Source: Strongylocentrotus purpuratus (Eukaryota; Echinodermata; Echinoidea; Camarodonta; Strongylocentrotidae). Taken from it: a stretch of DNA of 64,000 nucleotides. A program made the translations under genes and the position numbers. This document shows positions 22,160-35,700 of this stretch, piece after piece. The notes under the pieces are model-generated. The model did not search any database. It saw only the letters and a list, made by a program, of their open reading frames with translations, and was not told the origin of the DNA. The stretch spans positions 17,023,633-17,087,632 of the forward strand of contig NW_022145611.1 in the NCBI RefSeq assembly GCF_000002235.5, in the 5' to 3' direction. The first letter of the stretch is position 1; each line of letters starts with the position of its first letter.

Positions 22160-23345
22160 GTAGACAAAACAATACAATTACCCAAAGATAGAAATTTTGG
22201 AACACGTAGAATGCAGCTTAGAACATGTACAATGCAATAATTTGAATGATGGGAGTGTGTAGGCAAAACAATACAATTACCCAAAGATAGAAATTTTGGA
22301 ACACGTAGAATGCAGCTTGGAACATGTACAATGCAATAATTTGAATGATGGGAGTGTGTAGGCAAAACATTACAATTACCCAAAGATAGAAAATTTGGAA
22401 CACGTAGAATGCAGCTTGGAACATGTACAATGCAATAATTTGAATGATGGGAGTGTGTAGGCAAAACAATACAATTACCCAAAGATAGAAATTTTGGAAC
22501 ACGTAGAATGCAGCTTAGAATATGTACAATGCAATAATTTGAATGATGGGAGTGTGTAGGCAAAACAATACAATTACCCAAAGATAGAAATTTTGGAACA
22601 CGTAGAATGCAGCTTGGAACATGTACAATGCAATAATTTGAATGATGGGAGTGTGTATAGGCAAAACAATATTATCCCCTAAAGATAAAAATTTTGGAAC
22701 ACGTAGAATGCAGCTTGGAACATGTACAATGCAATAATTTGAATGATGGGAGTGTGTATAGGCAAAACAATATTATCCCCTAAAGATAGAAATTTTGGAA
22801 CACGTAGAATGCAGCTTGGAACATGTACAATGCAATAATTTGAATGATGGGAGTGTGTAGGCAAAAACAACACAATTACCAAAAAATATAAATTTTGGTA
22901 CACGTAGAATGCAGTTTGGAACATATACAATGCAATAACTTAAATAATGGGAGTGTGTAGTCAAAACAATACAATTACCCAAAGATAGAAATTTTGGAAC
23001 ACGTAGAATGCAGCTTGGAACATGTACAATGCAATAATTTGAAAGATGGGAGTGTGTAGGCAAAACAATACAATTACCAAAAGATAGAAATTTTGGAACA
23101 CGTAGAATGCAGCTTGGAACATGTATACAATGCAATAATTTGAATGATGGGAGTGTGTAGGCAAAACAATACAATTACCCAAAGATAGAAATTTTGAAAC
23201 ACGTAGAATGCAGCTTGGAACATATACAATGCAATAATTTGAATAATTGGAGTGTGTAGGCAAAACAATACAATTACCGAAAGACAGAAATTTTGAAACA
23301 CGTAGAATGCAGCTTGGTACATGTACAATGCAATAACTTGATTGA
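22160..23345 (-). repeat. 99-bp tandem repeat array, right arm (about 12 copies)
   Basis: Same unit as the left array, in inverse orientation; a few copies are 100-101 bp because of small insertions (for example GTGTGTATAGG in place of GTGTGTAGG). Confidence 0.95.
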
Positions 23346-23817
23346 TGCAAACAACGCGCCCATGACAAAAATATAAATTTGGGACACGCAAAATGCAGTT
23401 TGGAACAGGTTAGATGCAACAGCTTATATTGATGCAAGTATGAAGTCACAACAGTACAATACAAATATAGAAATGCACTAACTTAATTGATGCAAGTATA
23501 GATGCAATTAATGTATTCAAAACAATACAAGTGTAGTGAAATACATATATTCTCTTGCTTGAATCGGTAGTGCAGATGTGCTGTCATAGCCTAGATAGAT
23601 ATGCATGCACAGCGTGTATGGACAGTACACACGCCGTGTCGGCACAAGCATAATGCATATTCATTAGGGGGCGTCAACATTTCCTTTACGTGACGTGCGC
23701 AAACCTCTACAGGTTCCAAAAGATTGCCTACCATTTTTAGAGCATACACAACAAGTAAAACGACTGTACCGACTGTGAGAAATCTCCGAAAAAACACAAA
23801 AATTGTGCCTAATAATC

Positions 23818-23868
23818 ATGGAATTGCCAAGCTCGTTTCGTCTTGATAATGGTGATTTAGTTCAGCAG
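23818..23868 (+). CDS. Small gene exon 1
   Basis: ATG in the context AATAATCATGG (purine lacking at -3 but G at +4). Ends at a GTATGT donor. Only 17 codons, so the start is the least certain part of the model. Confidence 0.6.
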
Positions 23869-26452
23869 GTATGTTAGCTTCGTCATGAAATAATCAGATT
23901 GTTGTTTGTACCATTTACTGCTATGATTTTGGATGTGGATAGATCCTAATTGATTTGTGGGAGAGCTAGAGATTAGACTAGCCGTGGGAAGAGGGATGCA
24001 GTGCTGTAGTGAAGGCCTACAGCACTGCATCCGAAGAGGTGTGACTCTTGATGTAAACAGAGCCATGATGTACATGTATGATGTAGATTAGACCGAAAGC
24101 TTCAGTCTCTATAATCGTCGGTTGTTCCACTGAGACTACGTCTGGCTCCACTAGACCTCCGGTTATAGAGACTGAACGACTGCCTATGCCAGCCTGTGTT
24201 GAACTTATTCCGCTAGATTTTAGCCGCTAGGCCCCTCCCACAAACTTGCCACGGCCGTATTGTTATGCCCCCAAAATCCCCCAAAATGTCATTTTACCTC
24301 GTTCATTTCCAATTTTAAATTAGGCCTAGGCTATAATACATCGGTTCCACTTACTAACTTGATTGATATAATCCGTTTAATGGTCCCTTTTAAGGAAATT
24401 ATCGGTCAAAATCGACATCCATCTTGCAAGCCGTGTTAAACTCTCGCTGCCGTCAATCTCATCTCTTCTAGTCTACGCCGAAGGCAAAATGATTATGAAG
24501 GAAAAACTGTGATAACGCCATTACGAACGTGTAGACCAGGCTTGCTTCATTCCGTCGCACGCAAGTTGTGTGTACAGTGTAGAGTCTAGGGAGTGAGAAT
24601 GAAGAAACCAAGGCATGTGACGGAATAATCAATACCCGATGACGGTGCGAAAGTACACTAGCGTCACGTTACCTAAGACTTTACAATACATGCAATTGAT
24701 CTTACGGTATGTGCATGTAAAATGCAAAAATGTTTTTCTACATTTATGTTACATGTACATGTATAAGCAAACATCCAACATTTTCAATAATGTTTTCAAT
24801 CAGTCCAAGAGCCAAGCAGCAAAGAGAGCTAAACAAAATTGGCAACTCAATTATGAGCTTATGATGCCATTCTTTCACTCTTTTCTGTTTTGCATATTTT
24901 GATAGATTTTCTGTTTTCTTCCTTAAAAATGACAGTGCATAATTTGCATGTATTCATCCATAAAAATTAATTATTCTCTTTTATACACCTTTTAGTTTAT
25001 AATTTCATAAATTTTTGTTTTTCGCATAAAATATCTTTAGAAAACGAAGGGGAAAAAATTCCTTTTTAAATACATATAGTCAGGAAATTATATCACAATT
25101 TACAAACTCAGAATCAAGATGCCAAATTTTCTCTGTACTACCTTCATGTGATTTAATCTAAAATTTCCCTTACTTTATTATCAGTAGTCTGCTTGAGAAT
25201 GCTGTCACCATGATACTCTCTTTAGTGTTCACATTTATTTTCCCAAAGTGAAGAAAAGATCTTGGTGTGATGTGATTTTAATCTTGAAAGAGAATTTTGT
25301 AATTTGTTAGATGAATTTTTAAGATTCTATGAATATCTTGATTTTTCTCTTTTCCCCTTTTCCCTAGATTGGCTTGCTAGCATGGCTGCATAAAGGAGAA
25401 GATGCCAAGTCATTGTACAAAATCATCACTGGCATACGGGTCGGACATGAACTGTGGCATAGACTCAGTGGGCAAGATGAAATTGAAGCATATCGGGTAA
25501 GAACAATTGTTCGTTGTCACCAGAAATCAGTTTTCAGATATTGATCAGTTTGTCTTAAAATTAGTATGTTTTGCTTTAATTTGTTAGAGCATCAGCTAGA
25601 TTCGTATTTAATGTGCCAATTAAATTATAACATCAAGCGTATATATGTTCACTTGTTTCAGTTTGCCACCTGATGTGGCAATAAGTTAATATATATATAT
25701 ATATATATATATACTGGAGCAAAATGAATTGTTTTTATCAAGTATGTTACACTGTGAACTTCAAGTACAATATCAGATTTTGAAACATTGTCCATTCATC
25801 TGATATTCTGTTAAATATTTGTGTACATACATACATTTAGGGTGTATACATTGAAAAGAAACTTGAAGAGTGAGAAGTTGGGAACTAATTTTGATGAATT
25901 TACTTTCATACATATCACTTTTCATTTGCAAATACAGTACATGTATATTCCTACCATTTTCATTTTTGGCAGGGTGTGGATAAATTAAAAGAGTTTATTA
26001 AATTCTAGTGAATCAATAGTGCATATAATCATGTGTCAAAATTAATCTCAATCTTTTAGTAGTCAATGTACAAAAACGACCGACAAGAGTTGATGTCTGA
26101 AAATTCTATATGTCCTGTGTTTTTCATTTAAAAATTACAGTTAGATAGCATGTAATTGCAAATTTTGTAGCTCTTTCTAGCACTGTACAAGCTGGCATAC
26201 TATGTCCCTTGCTAAATGAACATGACTGTACATATACCTGTAGTTCATGACTGATCGAGTGATATAGTGAGAACATACATAAATCAAAAATTTCTTTTCT
26301 CTTTTCCTATTCTTCTTTCATACATGTAGGCTGAGACAATTGGTGCAATAGTAGACTACACCAAGAAAAACCCCAAGGCGAGCAAAGAGGACCTAGCAAA
26401 AATGGTAGTCATACAGCTCCAGCTATTTGCGAGTAAAGTAGATGCTATGTAA
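23818..26452 (+). CDS. Small three-exon gene, 100-aa protein of unknown function
   Basis: Exons 23818-23868 (17 codons), 25368-25496 (43 codons) and 26330-26452 (40 codons plus TAA), all in phase 0. Donors are CAGCAG|GTATGT and ATCGG|GTAAGA, acceptors TTCCCTAG and CATGTAG. The protein starts MELPSSFRLDNGDLVQQ. It is mostly predicted helix (GLLAWLHKGEDAKSLYKIIT, ELWHRLSGQDEIEAYR) and ends LAKMVVIQLQLFASKVDAM. No signal peptide, membrane segment or known motif was recognised. The compact phase-0 exons with good splice sites and a sensible helical protein support a real gene. The right end of the foldback element lies 85 bp before the ATG, so any promoter or 5' UTR lies in or next to the transposon. 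Confidence 0.7.
24087..24180. repeat. Short dispersed hairpin repeat, copy 1
   Basis: CTTCAGTCTCTATAATCG ... GGTTATAGAGACTGAA forms inverted ends. The internal TCGTCGGTTGTTC and GCGTCTGGCTCCACTAGACC-type phrases recur at 62366-62452. Lies in the first intron of the small gene. Confidence 0.65.
25368..25496 (+). CDS. Small gene exon 2
   Basis: Pyrimidine-rich acceptor (TTTTCTCTTTTCCCCTTTTC then CCTAG) and GTAAGA donor; 43 codons encoding the amphipathic helical core. Confidence 0.75.
26330..26452 (+). CDS. Small gene exon 3 (stop codon)
   Basis: Acceptor CATACATGTAG|GCTGAG; 40 codons and TAA. Lys-rich middle (YTKKNPKASKEDL) then a hydrophobic helix. Confidence 0.75.
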   Translation, partial: AETIGAIVDYTKKNPKASKEDLAKMVVIQLQLFASKVDAM

Positions 26453-28160
26453 TTATTGTTATATGATTCTTTTGTATAAATATGTACATTGTATAAATTC
26501 ATTTATATTCATTTTAGTTGAGTAGATTTATGTTTTTTAAGTATTATAGTACCTAATGTATGTGTGGGCATTACCATCTCACAATGATTTTTCTATCTCA
26601 CTTGGTTAAATTTGACTTGCAGAAATATGAAGAAAGTTGTACATTAAAAAAATCAACTTACCGGTACTCGAAATTCAAATGACAGAGTTTGTCCAGGTGT
26701 TCAAGGCTCAATTATTGAATTACAGATTTTAAAAATCAATCTTCCTTTTTTTCAATTTTTTGGGACACATCCTTGGAAAATCAGGTTATATTGAGATGGT
26801 ATACATTTTAATAGATGTACAATATGTTATATGTCATGACCAAAATCATTGTATCTATCCATGTATTATGAAATCTCACAATTTGATTTAATTTGTAGGG
26901 TGACACTGATTAATGTTCAAATTAATTAATTTTCATGAATATATGCAAAGGTCAATTCTAAATCAAATTAGTCAATTCTAATTTTGAACATTTTACTTTC
27001 ATGAAGATCTACAAAGGCAAGGAACTGGCAATGTTAACTATCCATTGAGTTGCTATTTTAAACAGAACAATTGTTAGATGGTAACATTAGATTGCATATT
27101 AAAGTGATATGGAAGAGTAGTTCTGTTCACTGTTCGCATGGACATTCCTATCGACTGCCTAACATTTCTTGTTGTGCTATAGTGTTCTGTGATATCCATA
27201 TAGAGTCAATTTAAAATCAAAAGCATTCAAGTGTATAGTGCAATGTACAGTGGATGAGTCTGTAAAATGTTTTATTTGTTACCTTAAACTACTACTACTT
27301 TGTACATTTAGTTTGTGAAAAGGGTTTAAGGTTACTAAATGAGAGGAAATGGCTGTTACAAAAATCATTTACTTGTGAAGCACTCTGCCGCTAAATGCAT
27401 AACATGATAATCGTAGCTCAGTTGTTGTTGCATTGTTATATCTTGATGTATTTATAAAAATATAAAAGACATATGCATAATTATGTAGAATAAATGGAGA
27501 AGCTGGAGTCTGATCTACTATGTAAAATTTACTTCTAACATTGGATACAATGTTTTTTATTTAGATCAACTGAAGTACTGAACTCATGTATTGTTATATT
27601 TCTTAATATTAAGGTAAAGCATGCATTTGAACACCTAAAAACAGCAATTAAAAGTATAAGAGTTCTAATCCCAAAATGGTGCTCATCACATCATGCCATT
27701 TAGATAAACATGTTGTCAAGAGAAGTCTCTTTGAACTGATAAAGAAGAAATTTCTGGATTTTGTTTAAATAGTGAAACCGAAGCTCAGCTTTGAGTTACA
27801 GCATGGAGGGTTTATGTACCAGATCAAACTGTACTATTGTTATAATATATTATCCCACTGCTTGTTTACTTGTACATGTACAACAATTATTTATGTAATT
27901 ATTAAAACTGTCAGTCTATATGTAATAAATATGGTAAAGTCATTCAAATGTACAAATATGAATGTCTCTTTTTGTGTGTACATTTCCAGAACCCTGCAAT
28001 TATTTCATCTCGCATGTACAATATTATCAATTGAAACATGATTGAGCTCTATAAAAGCAAGAAATCCACCTCATTGCAAACTTACTGGATAGTTTGGATA
28101 CTTTAAAGTCGTCCTTGTTTGAAGCGTTTAAATAAATTAAAAACTATATGAAATTCTGTT
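26453..28160 (+). other. 3' UTR / downstream region of the small gene
   Basis: AT-rich, no coding exons seen. Possible polyadenylation signals AATAAA occur near 27490 and near 28131; which is used cannot be told from sequence alone. Confidence 0.5.
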
Positions 28161-31100
28161 TCTTTTTACTTTGTGACTAATGAAGATAACGGTAATTAAA
28201 ATGTTGACTACTAGTATATCTGTAAATAATTCAAAACACAACAATTATGAAAGTGAATCATAGATACAATCACAACACTTTTTTTACTACCACAAGTCGC
28301 TACAACATCCCGAGGCTTTTGTCTGAATAAGTTGTGAGATGGCAGGTGTGATACACATTCAGTATTGAAGTCTACTCCATAAATAAATGATATACACAAT
28401 TGTTATGATTTTAATAGTGGTTAATGGTTTTTTAGTGGTTTTTATTTAGTCAAAAGTAAACCTAAAGTTATTATAAAAATATATTTTTTGGAAAAAAGGG
28501 TCCCAAAACTTGGCCTATTGTTTCCTACAAGCTACATGTATAGTTCAACACAAGATATAGCTTTTGACACGCAGTAACTCTCGATCGAAGGTGTCAAAAG
28601 ATTATGTTAATACATTTTAACATGTACAAGTTCAAACAAGTGGCACGAGTCGTGTATGTACAAAATCTGAGAAGACAAATAACGACATGGTTGTAGAGTT
28701 GAAAATTCTCAATTTATTGAACACACTTTGATTCAACATTTCACACTCGAGTCAAAACCTGATTATTGACAAAACAGTATGGTTAAACTGTTCCTTCTCA
28801 TACAAGCCAAGTTAATGATTTTTTTCCTCCCAAATGCATTGCACTATTCTTCAAATTGGCACTAATTGTATACATTACCAACACAAAAAGTTGGCGAAAA
28901 GTGACTCATAAGAATAGCACAAACAGTGTGATAGGGTTATCATTTGCAAATAATAGTTCAAGAGAATCATTTATATTGGGGAAGGGGATTCATCCCCCAT
29001 GAAAAAAACTAATACAACTGCATGTGAATATTCTAAAATACATTGTGAAAATATTTTTATGCTTCATTCAGTTGTCAGTCTAAATACCTAAAATATTTTT
29101 AAACCATCAAAAAAATATGTGATACTTTAAGGCAATCACAAATTGCAGCACTTATCTACATTACATTATGTTTGCTGACATCACATTTCAATGTACTGGT
29201 ACTGTACAAAACAAAATCAGAATGGTGCACAGTATCAGGCCACATTTTACGTAAATAGTTCCCAATGACAGGAGCAGAATTCTCTAATAAAATTGCTCTT
29301 GGCCAATCATATGCAGCGATTTCAGGAGCTTATATCAATTAGTGTAACTATGGTAGCATGTGTCAAATAATAGGGCATGGACATTTTTTAAAACATATAC
29401 TAGTAATGCATTCTTTCAAAGATTTGTCCAGTATAAACTCACTGTGATATAACTTTTATTGATAATTTAGATTCTATAAAAACTAATCTCTCATTATCAG
29501 AACTTGAGGCTTCAAATCATTTCTTATAATACAAATAAAATGTATAAGTCTGCTTTCACATTAAATATAGAATTATAAAGCTAACAACTTTTGACTTTGC
29601 AACATGATATGTCTTGCTATAAAAGAAAAGAGTTCTGTGAAGTATCCTAAATTAAGTACAGTGAATCTAAGTATGGCAAACAAAGCATAAATAAAGCTCA
29701 ACATACATAGATTAGTTTAAACTCATGTATTCATCTATGAAAGCAAAATCAATACTAGGTACAAAACAAAACATCATCACTCATAACTCTGTTAATTTCT
29801 TTAAAACTACATGAAGATGTATTAATGTAATTCAACTGACCAGCAATATTAGTTTGTAATTGTACAATGTGTTTAAGGCATGTTTAAAGCAGGCATACAA
29901 AATTGTTCAGCTTCATTCAATTATAAATTCAAGTGCTCATGTGACCTCCTATAGATGGAGATTTTAATGCTTCGTACAACCAGTCACATATTCAATAAGC
30001 ATTATTAATTTATACCTCTGTCACTCACACTGCCAAACAAACTCCAAACAGATGAATTCTTGGCATTTGAGGAATTCTTGTTTGATGAGTTGTCGGTCTG
30101 TTCTCGTCGGTGTGACCGAGGTATTACAGTTAAAAGTTGCAGGAAGACAATACATGTAAACTCAAAAAATGGAAATTGAAGAAAGTCAAAGTATTAGATA
30201 ACCTATTAGACAATTTTTCGCAAATTGATACCCTCATGGATGAAAAAAGTTTGGTATTTATTCACATACCTAATAGTTTTCCCATAAAATCATATTTCTA
30301 TAGAAACAGAAACCATGTTTAAATGATTATTGCAAGTTTGCAACAAATAATAAAATGATATTACATGTTTCCTGAAGAGAAACGCATGTTCCCAAATAGT
30401 ACAAACTTCTTTAAAATCTACATCCACTCTTGTTCACTTTGGGGAAAAAGCATAAGCATTACAAAAATATAGTAAATGACATACAGCCAGTATGCAGCTC
30501 TGCAGTCGGATAAACAATAGCAAGTTCAAGATGATGATTAGAAAAAAACTGTTATATAATTTCGCTCGACTGATTAATACTTTGTGATTAATATTTACAT
30601 ATCTCAATAGAATATAAAGACCACGCATATATAAGAGCACTCTATGATGTAAATTAACACTTTCACATTAAAGGCATATTTAAATTGCGCAACAGAACTA
30701 AGTTACAAGCAGGAGAGGCGAGACTAAACAGCTAGGGATGTGTCATAAATTGATTCATTACACAATTGCTAAGCAGAAAAGGGAAAGTCAATTCATAAGA
30801 AAGTCAAATATTGAAATACTGCTTTGGAGCTTTCAATACACCATTGTTTTTCAACAACTTACTTCGAAATATAATTAAATGCTATACAGCAATTTCCCTG
30901 TCATACCATGGAGAGCCTAATACCTCCTTGGTCAAAACATATTCTCTCTGTTGCCATTTAAAATCAGTGGTAAATTTTTTGTTGAAAAAAGTCACGACTG
31001 GTATTAACAACTAGATCAAACAAAATTACCAACCAATGTTGAGCACAACTATGGCAAATATATATATATACCATTTTTGGCAAGAGTTTTATATATTTAC

Positions 31101-32594
31101 TCAAATGCATACCCATGATCAACTCAAGATCCTCTTGAGTAAGATTAAATATCTTTGGACTCTCTTTAGTAATTGCAGACAGATTTATAAGATTTAATAA
31201 ACAAATTCACAATGTTATGTGTTTCTTTTAAAGATAAAAACTATATAATTAATTTTACAAGTCCCAGCTTGGAATCTAGCAAAGGTTATGAGTATTTATC
31301 TTCCAATACAGGCTATTCAATTTAAATCAAATTTTCAGAATGCAATATTATTTTACAAAAACAAAATCATAATTGCGATATAGATTAAAGCTCAGACTCT
31401 GGCTCTAATAATTTCTAAAATGTCTAAAATTCAGGCTTTTAGATGACATAACACATAAAAAATACTACATTTCATTACACATCATATGAGCAAAACATGA
31501 TTTCCAAGCTCTATACTTGTGAAAAAGCATACATTGAATACACAAGATATTAGGCTTTCACAAGTAACAAAAATACATGTATAACTTAAAATCTACTTAT
31601 TCATCTAAAAAAATGAATCTTCAATATAGATATTGCACTTTCATATGGTTCACATGGTTCATAATATCATTCAAGCAATAAATCAAAAAACAAGATAATG
31701 AAGGCTTTTTAATAAATTCACTATATGGTGCTAAATCACACTATATACTATGGATAAGAAATAAACATACAATGAATAACCTACAACACTGCTTCAATTA
31801 TCTTTCTTTTTTAATGAAAAGCTAAATTTGAGTTGAAAATAAAACAGAATTTTTGGCATTGGACGAGATGCTTTTTATTTACAGGATTCTAATAAATCAC
31901 AAAATGTTGCCGATCTGGTCATAAAGTTTGGCCATTTTTCTCTGCCACCATTGGCCATGATTATCTATAAAATTCAATATTTTAAGAGAAATATTTCACC
32001 TTGTTTTGTTCCCCTTGATAAATCATCATTATCTAAACACTTTGGTTATTTTTGTGTTAATACAGTCAACCATTTTTCAAACAGGACCATCATGGACAGC
32101 ATCTGCAAGGCTTTAGAGTTAATGGTGCCTTGGGTATGTTCTTGACATATCCCAGAAACAATTCCCCACTAGCAGAAGGTTGAAGGTTCTGATCAAAAGC
32201 TGTCATTTCTCCAACTTCCCAGACATTCCATCGAAATTAGTGTTAATCTATTTTAATTGCAATAGGATGTCATACATTTTAGATTTGAGGCTGGTTCATA
32301 TACACCTAGGCAAAGCGCCACATTATTTGTGTACTAAATGAATGGCAATGTGGCAATGAAAAACGTAAGTGTGTGCAGCAAACGTTCTATTGGTACTCAA
32401 ATGTCTGTATACAATACAAAAATATGAAGCGAAGTACGCTTTGAAAACCTATGGTAAACCATCAAGGTTTATAGCGACATATGTAAACACGCCTTTACAA
32501 AGGGTTCTCTCCACCAATGGACATAAGTGGTATATCACTTTATATAAAGGGTTAAAGGTCTTGTATAAAAGATCAGTCTATGGGATGCCATTGG
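28161..32594 (-). other. Likely long 3' UTR of GALNT7 gene and convergent intergenic DNA
   Basis: No exon-like coding sequence in either strand. AT-rich throughout with several TTTATT motifs that would be AATAAA signals on the minus strand (for example near 28712). A small hairpin CTTTTGACAC...GTGTCAAAAG lies at 28560-28600. How far the 3' UTR reaches is unknown. Confidence 0.45.
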
Positions 32595-32738
32595 TTAATG
32601 GTGCTTGAGATGTTTACTGCTAATCTCCCACAACTGACTTGGTTTTATAGATGCACATTTGGTCAATATAATCTCGTTAACCCCTGCTTTGTGTTCCAAA
32701 CACTGGCTCGTGCCTGCATGATGTAAAAGACCTGTTGC
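32595..32738 (-). CDS. GALNT7: GALNT7 exon 11 (end of lectin domain)
   Basis: Acceptor TTTCCTGCAG; 47 codons and TAA. Encodes the last lectin repeat, with [16 protein letters not shown] and QLWEISSK. Confidence 0.88.
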   Translation of the reverse strand, partial: ATGLLHHAGTSQCLEHKAGVNEIILTKCASIKPSQLWEISSKHLKHH

Positions 32739-35700
32739 CTGCAGGAAAGAAACAGAGAGAAGCAAAATTTGGTTAGAAAATCTGCTGTAAAACTATAATT
32801 TGCTGTTGAGTATTACATCAGCAAAAATAGTCAAAAATGTCAATATTCCATGATTTACACTAAAACTATTTCCAAAAATCCCTTTGAGTTTGTTTATGTT
32901 TTTCAAATATTTTAAAATCAATGTCCTAATAATTTTCCTTCACTGATCACAGTCTATGCTTCCTGCCTCATCAAGTCACCTCAATTTGAGGGCTCAAAGC
33001 TTCCATACTGAGTTTTTACATCCATTTTTTTATCAAAACAAAATTATTAACCTTTCAAGACAATAGGCAAGTCAAGAAAATATATTCATATGTCATACCT
33101 GTTTTTTCATTAGAAGATTCATTTTCATTGCCCCAAAGCTTGTCTCAACCTTTTCTGATATGGCAACACTAAGGTATCCAAGGTGGATTACATAAAAAGA
33201 GATACTACCATACATACACATACCACATGAATTATATGGTTTATCAAAACAGTTTCTACGAAGTTATGTACATTAAAAAAAAATATTTGAATTAATAATT
33301 AATTGTGATAGTACACTACTACACCATCTTAATCATTTATCAACAAAATTTAAAAATAAGAATTAGGAATTTTTAGCACGGTATGCCTTCGAAAATAAGA
33401 AATCGCACTTGATATTTAAATAAAAACAGTCTGGGAATTCCCCTGTAACTGACCTCATCAAAGGACCATCCGCCTCCTGAGCCGCCGCACCTCCTTAACC
33501 TGACTTCCTTGTAATGATCATAGGCACACTGGTCATGGATGCGCAGCTGCCCATTCTCTGTCACTCGGAACAGCTGGTTACCTCCCGCCCCGTGACAGTA
33601 TGACATCCCTACACGCCCGCCATCTTTAGACCCCATGGAGTCTACACAGAGCGACCCCTTTTTTGTTCGAATCTGAAAGTTGGAGTGACATAGAAGAGAT
33701 AAGGAGGTTCATTCATAAATGTAATTTAAAGCAAGGGAAACAGATGACAAGGCCATAATAAAATGATCAATCACCATGTATTCAAGATAAAATAATTTTA
33801 AAATCAATAAAATTATTTATCTAAAATACTATACCAGTAGGCTTAACTACATAATATCAAGTGACATGAACAATAAATCTAACTCCTCTGAGAAGCTTTG
33901 TAGCACTAGGAAAGACTCAATTTGAAGAAATCCACCCAGTGTTATCAAGAAAAACAGGTCTTCGCAAAACCTTTCACCTGAACTAACACTGTGTTTTACA
34001 ATTTAACCTAAAAATATTACACTATATAAAGAATCAAGGGAAACACTTTGCAAACTCAGACTTTGTTGTGGCATCAACATCAAGATTTTGAATTTTTAGC
34101 ATAATTTCAAAAGTATTTGTTCGAATTCCAAGAAACTTGTACCCAAGGGTTATCAAGTATCACAAATCATATGACACAAATTTCAGGTCACAAAGTCAAG
34201 GTCAAAGGTAAATTTAGGTAAGTAGACTTGAATTATGTTTTCACAACTCAGGCGCAACAAAAATGAAAAGGATATGATAAAAAAATGTTTGGTCAACACT
34301 CACCTCTCCCCAGTATTTATTAGCATGTGGCAGAGGGTATTTCTCTATGATATCGGGTGCAATCTCTTTCATAAACCAGCCAAAAGACTTGCAATGAAAC
34401 TTTTCTCTGAATGCAAGCTGCTTCTCTATATTTCCAGTCGAGACAAGAAGAGACTCTGGCTTGCTGCGGTAGAAATACTCTTTGTAGTCGTCGAACCACA
34501 CCTCCACAACACGCCGTAAATTCTACACAAAATAAAAAGCAGATCAAAGTCTTTAATTTCTGTAGACTAGCTCACAAATGTAGTTATTTCTTGATTTAAA
34601 ATTGATATACAAATGAACAAAAAAGAGTTATTCAACTCACACTAAAATTACAAAGAAAATCATGATATCCTCAATGATGGTAGGCGTTTCTCAATGCTTT
34701 TCCATCTTCAGCCTAACAATACAATCAGTTTTCATCAAGTACAAGTATATACAATTTCTTTATTGCTGGTGTCTGAAATTATAAATAAATCAGCAATGCA
34801 CTGAAAATGTGTCAAAAAGAATATTTCAGAAAGTTATTTTGTATAAGATCATGGTTCATCAATGAATTATTGCACTGACCTGAAAGAAAAGATTGCGTAC
34901 GGATTCTAATATTTGGAGATACAAGTCCAGCTCGGTCAAATCATAACATTACATAAAAAGAGAAATATTCAATAAATTTATTCTTTCGGTTAAAATTCTC
35001 TCACCCTTTCACTGAGAATAAGCATGCTTCCATTCGGAGCTGAATAGGGGACTTTCCCTAGTATTCTGTAAACATGACCAACTCTGGAACACGGCACCCA
35101 TAGCAATGAGCCTCCACACATCCAAATCTATCAAACAAACCAAGAAAATGGATTAATACATGAACAGTTATTACAGAGATTTAGCAACCCGACACATTAT
35201 TGGATTGGGTTCTTAAACTATCCATATTAGTAATGAAATAATACACTGATCAGAGTACATTGCATGCAACAGCTTGGGAATGGTCTGTAGCATACAACAG
35301 GTTTAAAGCCGAGTGTGTTTGGGCTGTTCTGAAATACCCAAGAGGTGGTAGACCTTTTTCTGCATGGACTAAAAGATGTATTCAAGAAATGAATACATGT
35401 GAATACTGAATTAAGCCCTCTTTCTGTAATCAAACAGCACATTCAATTCATATGATTGATTTATTAAGAAAGATACAATATAAGTTTATCTTTACAGAGT
35501 ACTGTTTTGAGATTACCATCAGTAAGTTAGATTAATCTTTACTATTTCATTGTCTTCAATAAACAGGGTAAATGTAACAGCGTTCAAAAGACTCACTTTA
35601 AAAGAAAGTTCAAAGTTTTCTCCACCCCAGATTTCAAGTCCTTCATCATAAGCACCTAGTTCAAAGAAATATTTTCTGTCCATGGCAAAGAGCCCCCCTG

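Larger units (their letters stand above)
17044..23732. mobile_element. Giant foldback DNA transposon (6.7 kb)
   Basis: Begins GGTAGGCAATCTTTTGGAAC and ends with its reverse complement. It is flanked by a perfect 9-bp duplication ATTTTTAGA (17035-17043 and 23733-23741). The arms match in order: an outer segment of about 190 bp (17044-17232 against 23540-23732), a segment of about 115 bp (18030-18142 against 23430-23548), a 99-bp tandem repeat array on each side, a 370-bp segment starting CAGGCGCGGA, and short repeats meeting at a centre near 21165. No transposase is seen. The 9-bp duplication and long modular arms resemble Foldback-type or Mutator-like elements; sea urchins are known to carry foldback-like TU elements. 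The left arm has two later insertions missing from the right arm. Confidence 0.9.

Noticed and set aside
18690-23345. Regular repeats reminiscent of a CRISPR array
   Set aside because: Head-to-tail 99-bp units without unique spacers, in a eukaryotic transposon; not CRISPR.
21979-23464. Several 80-200 codon minus-strand open frames
   Set aside because: Inverted copies of the same 99-bp repeat in the right arm of the palindrome.
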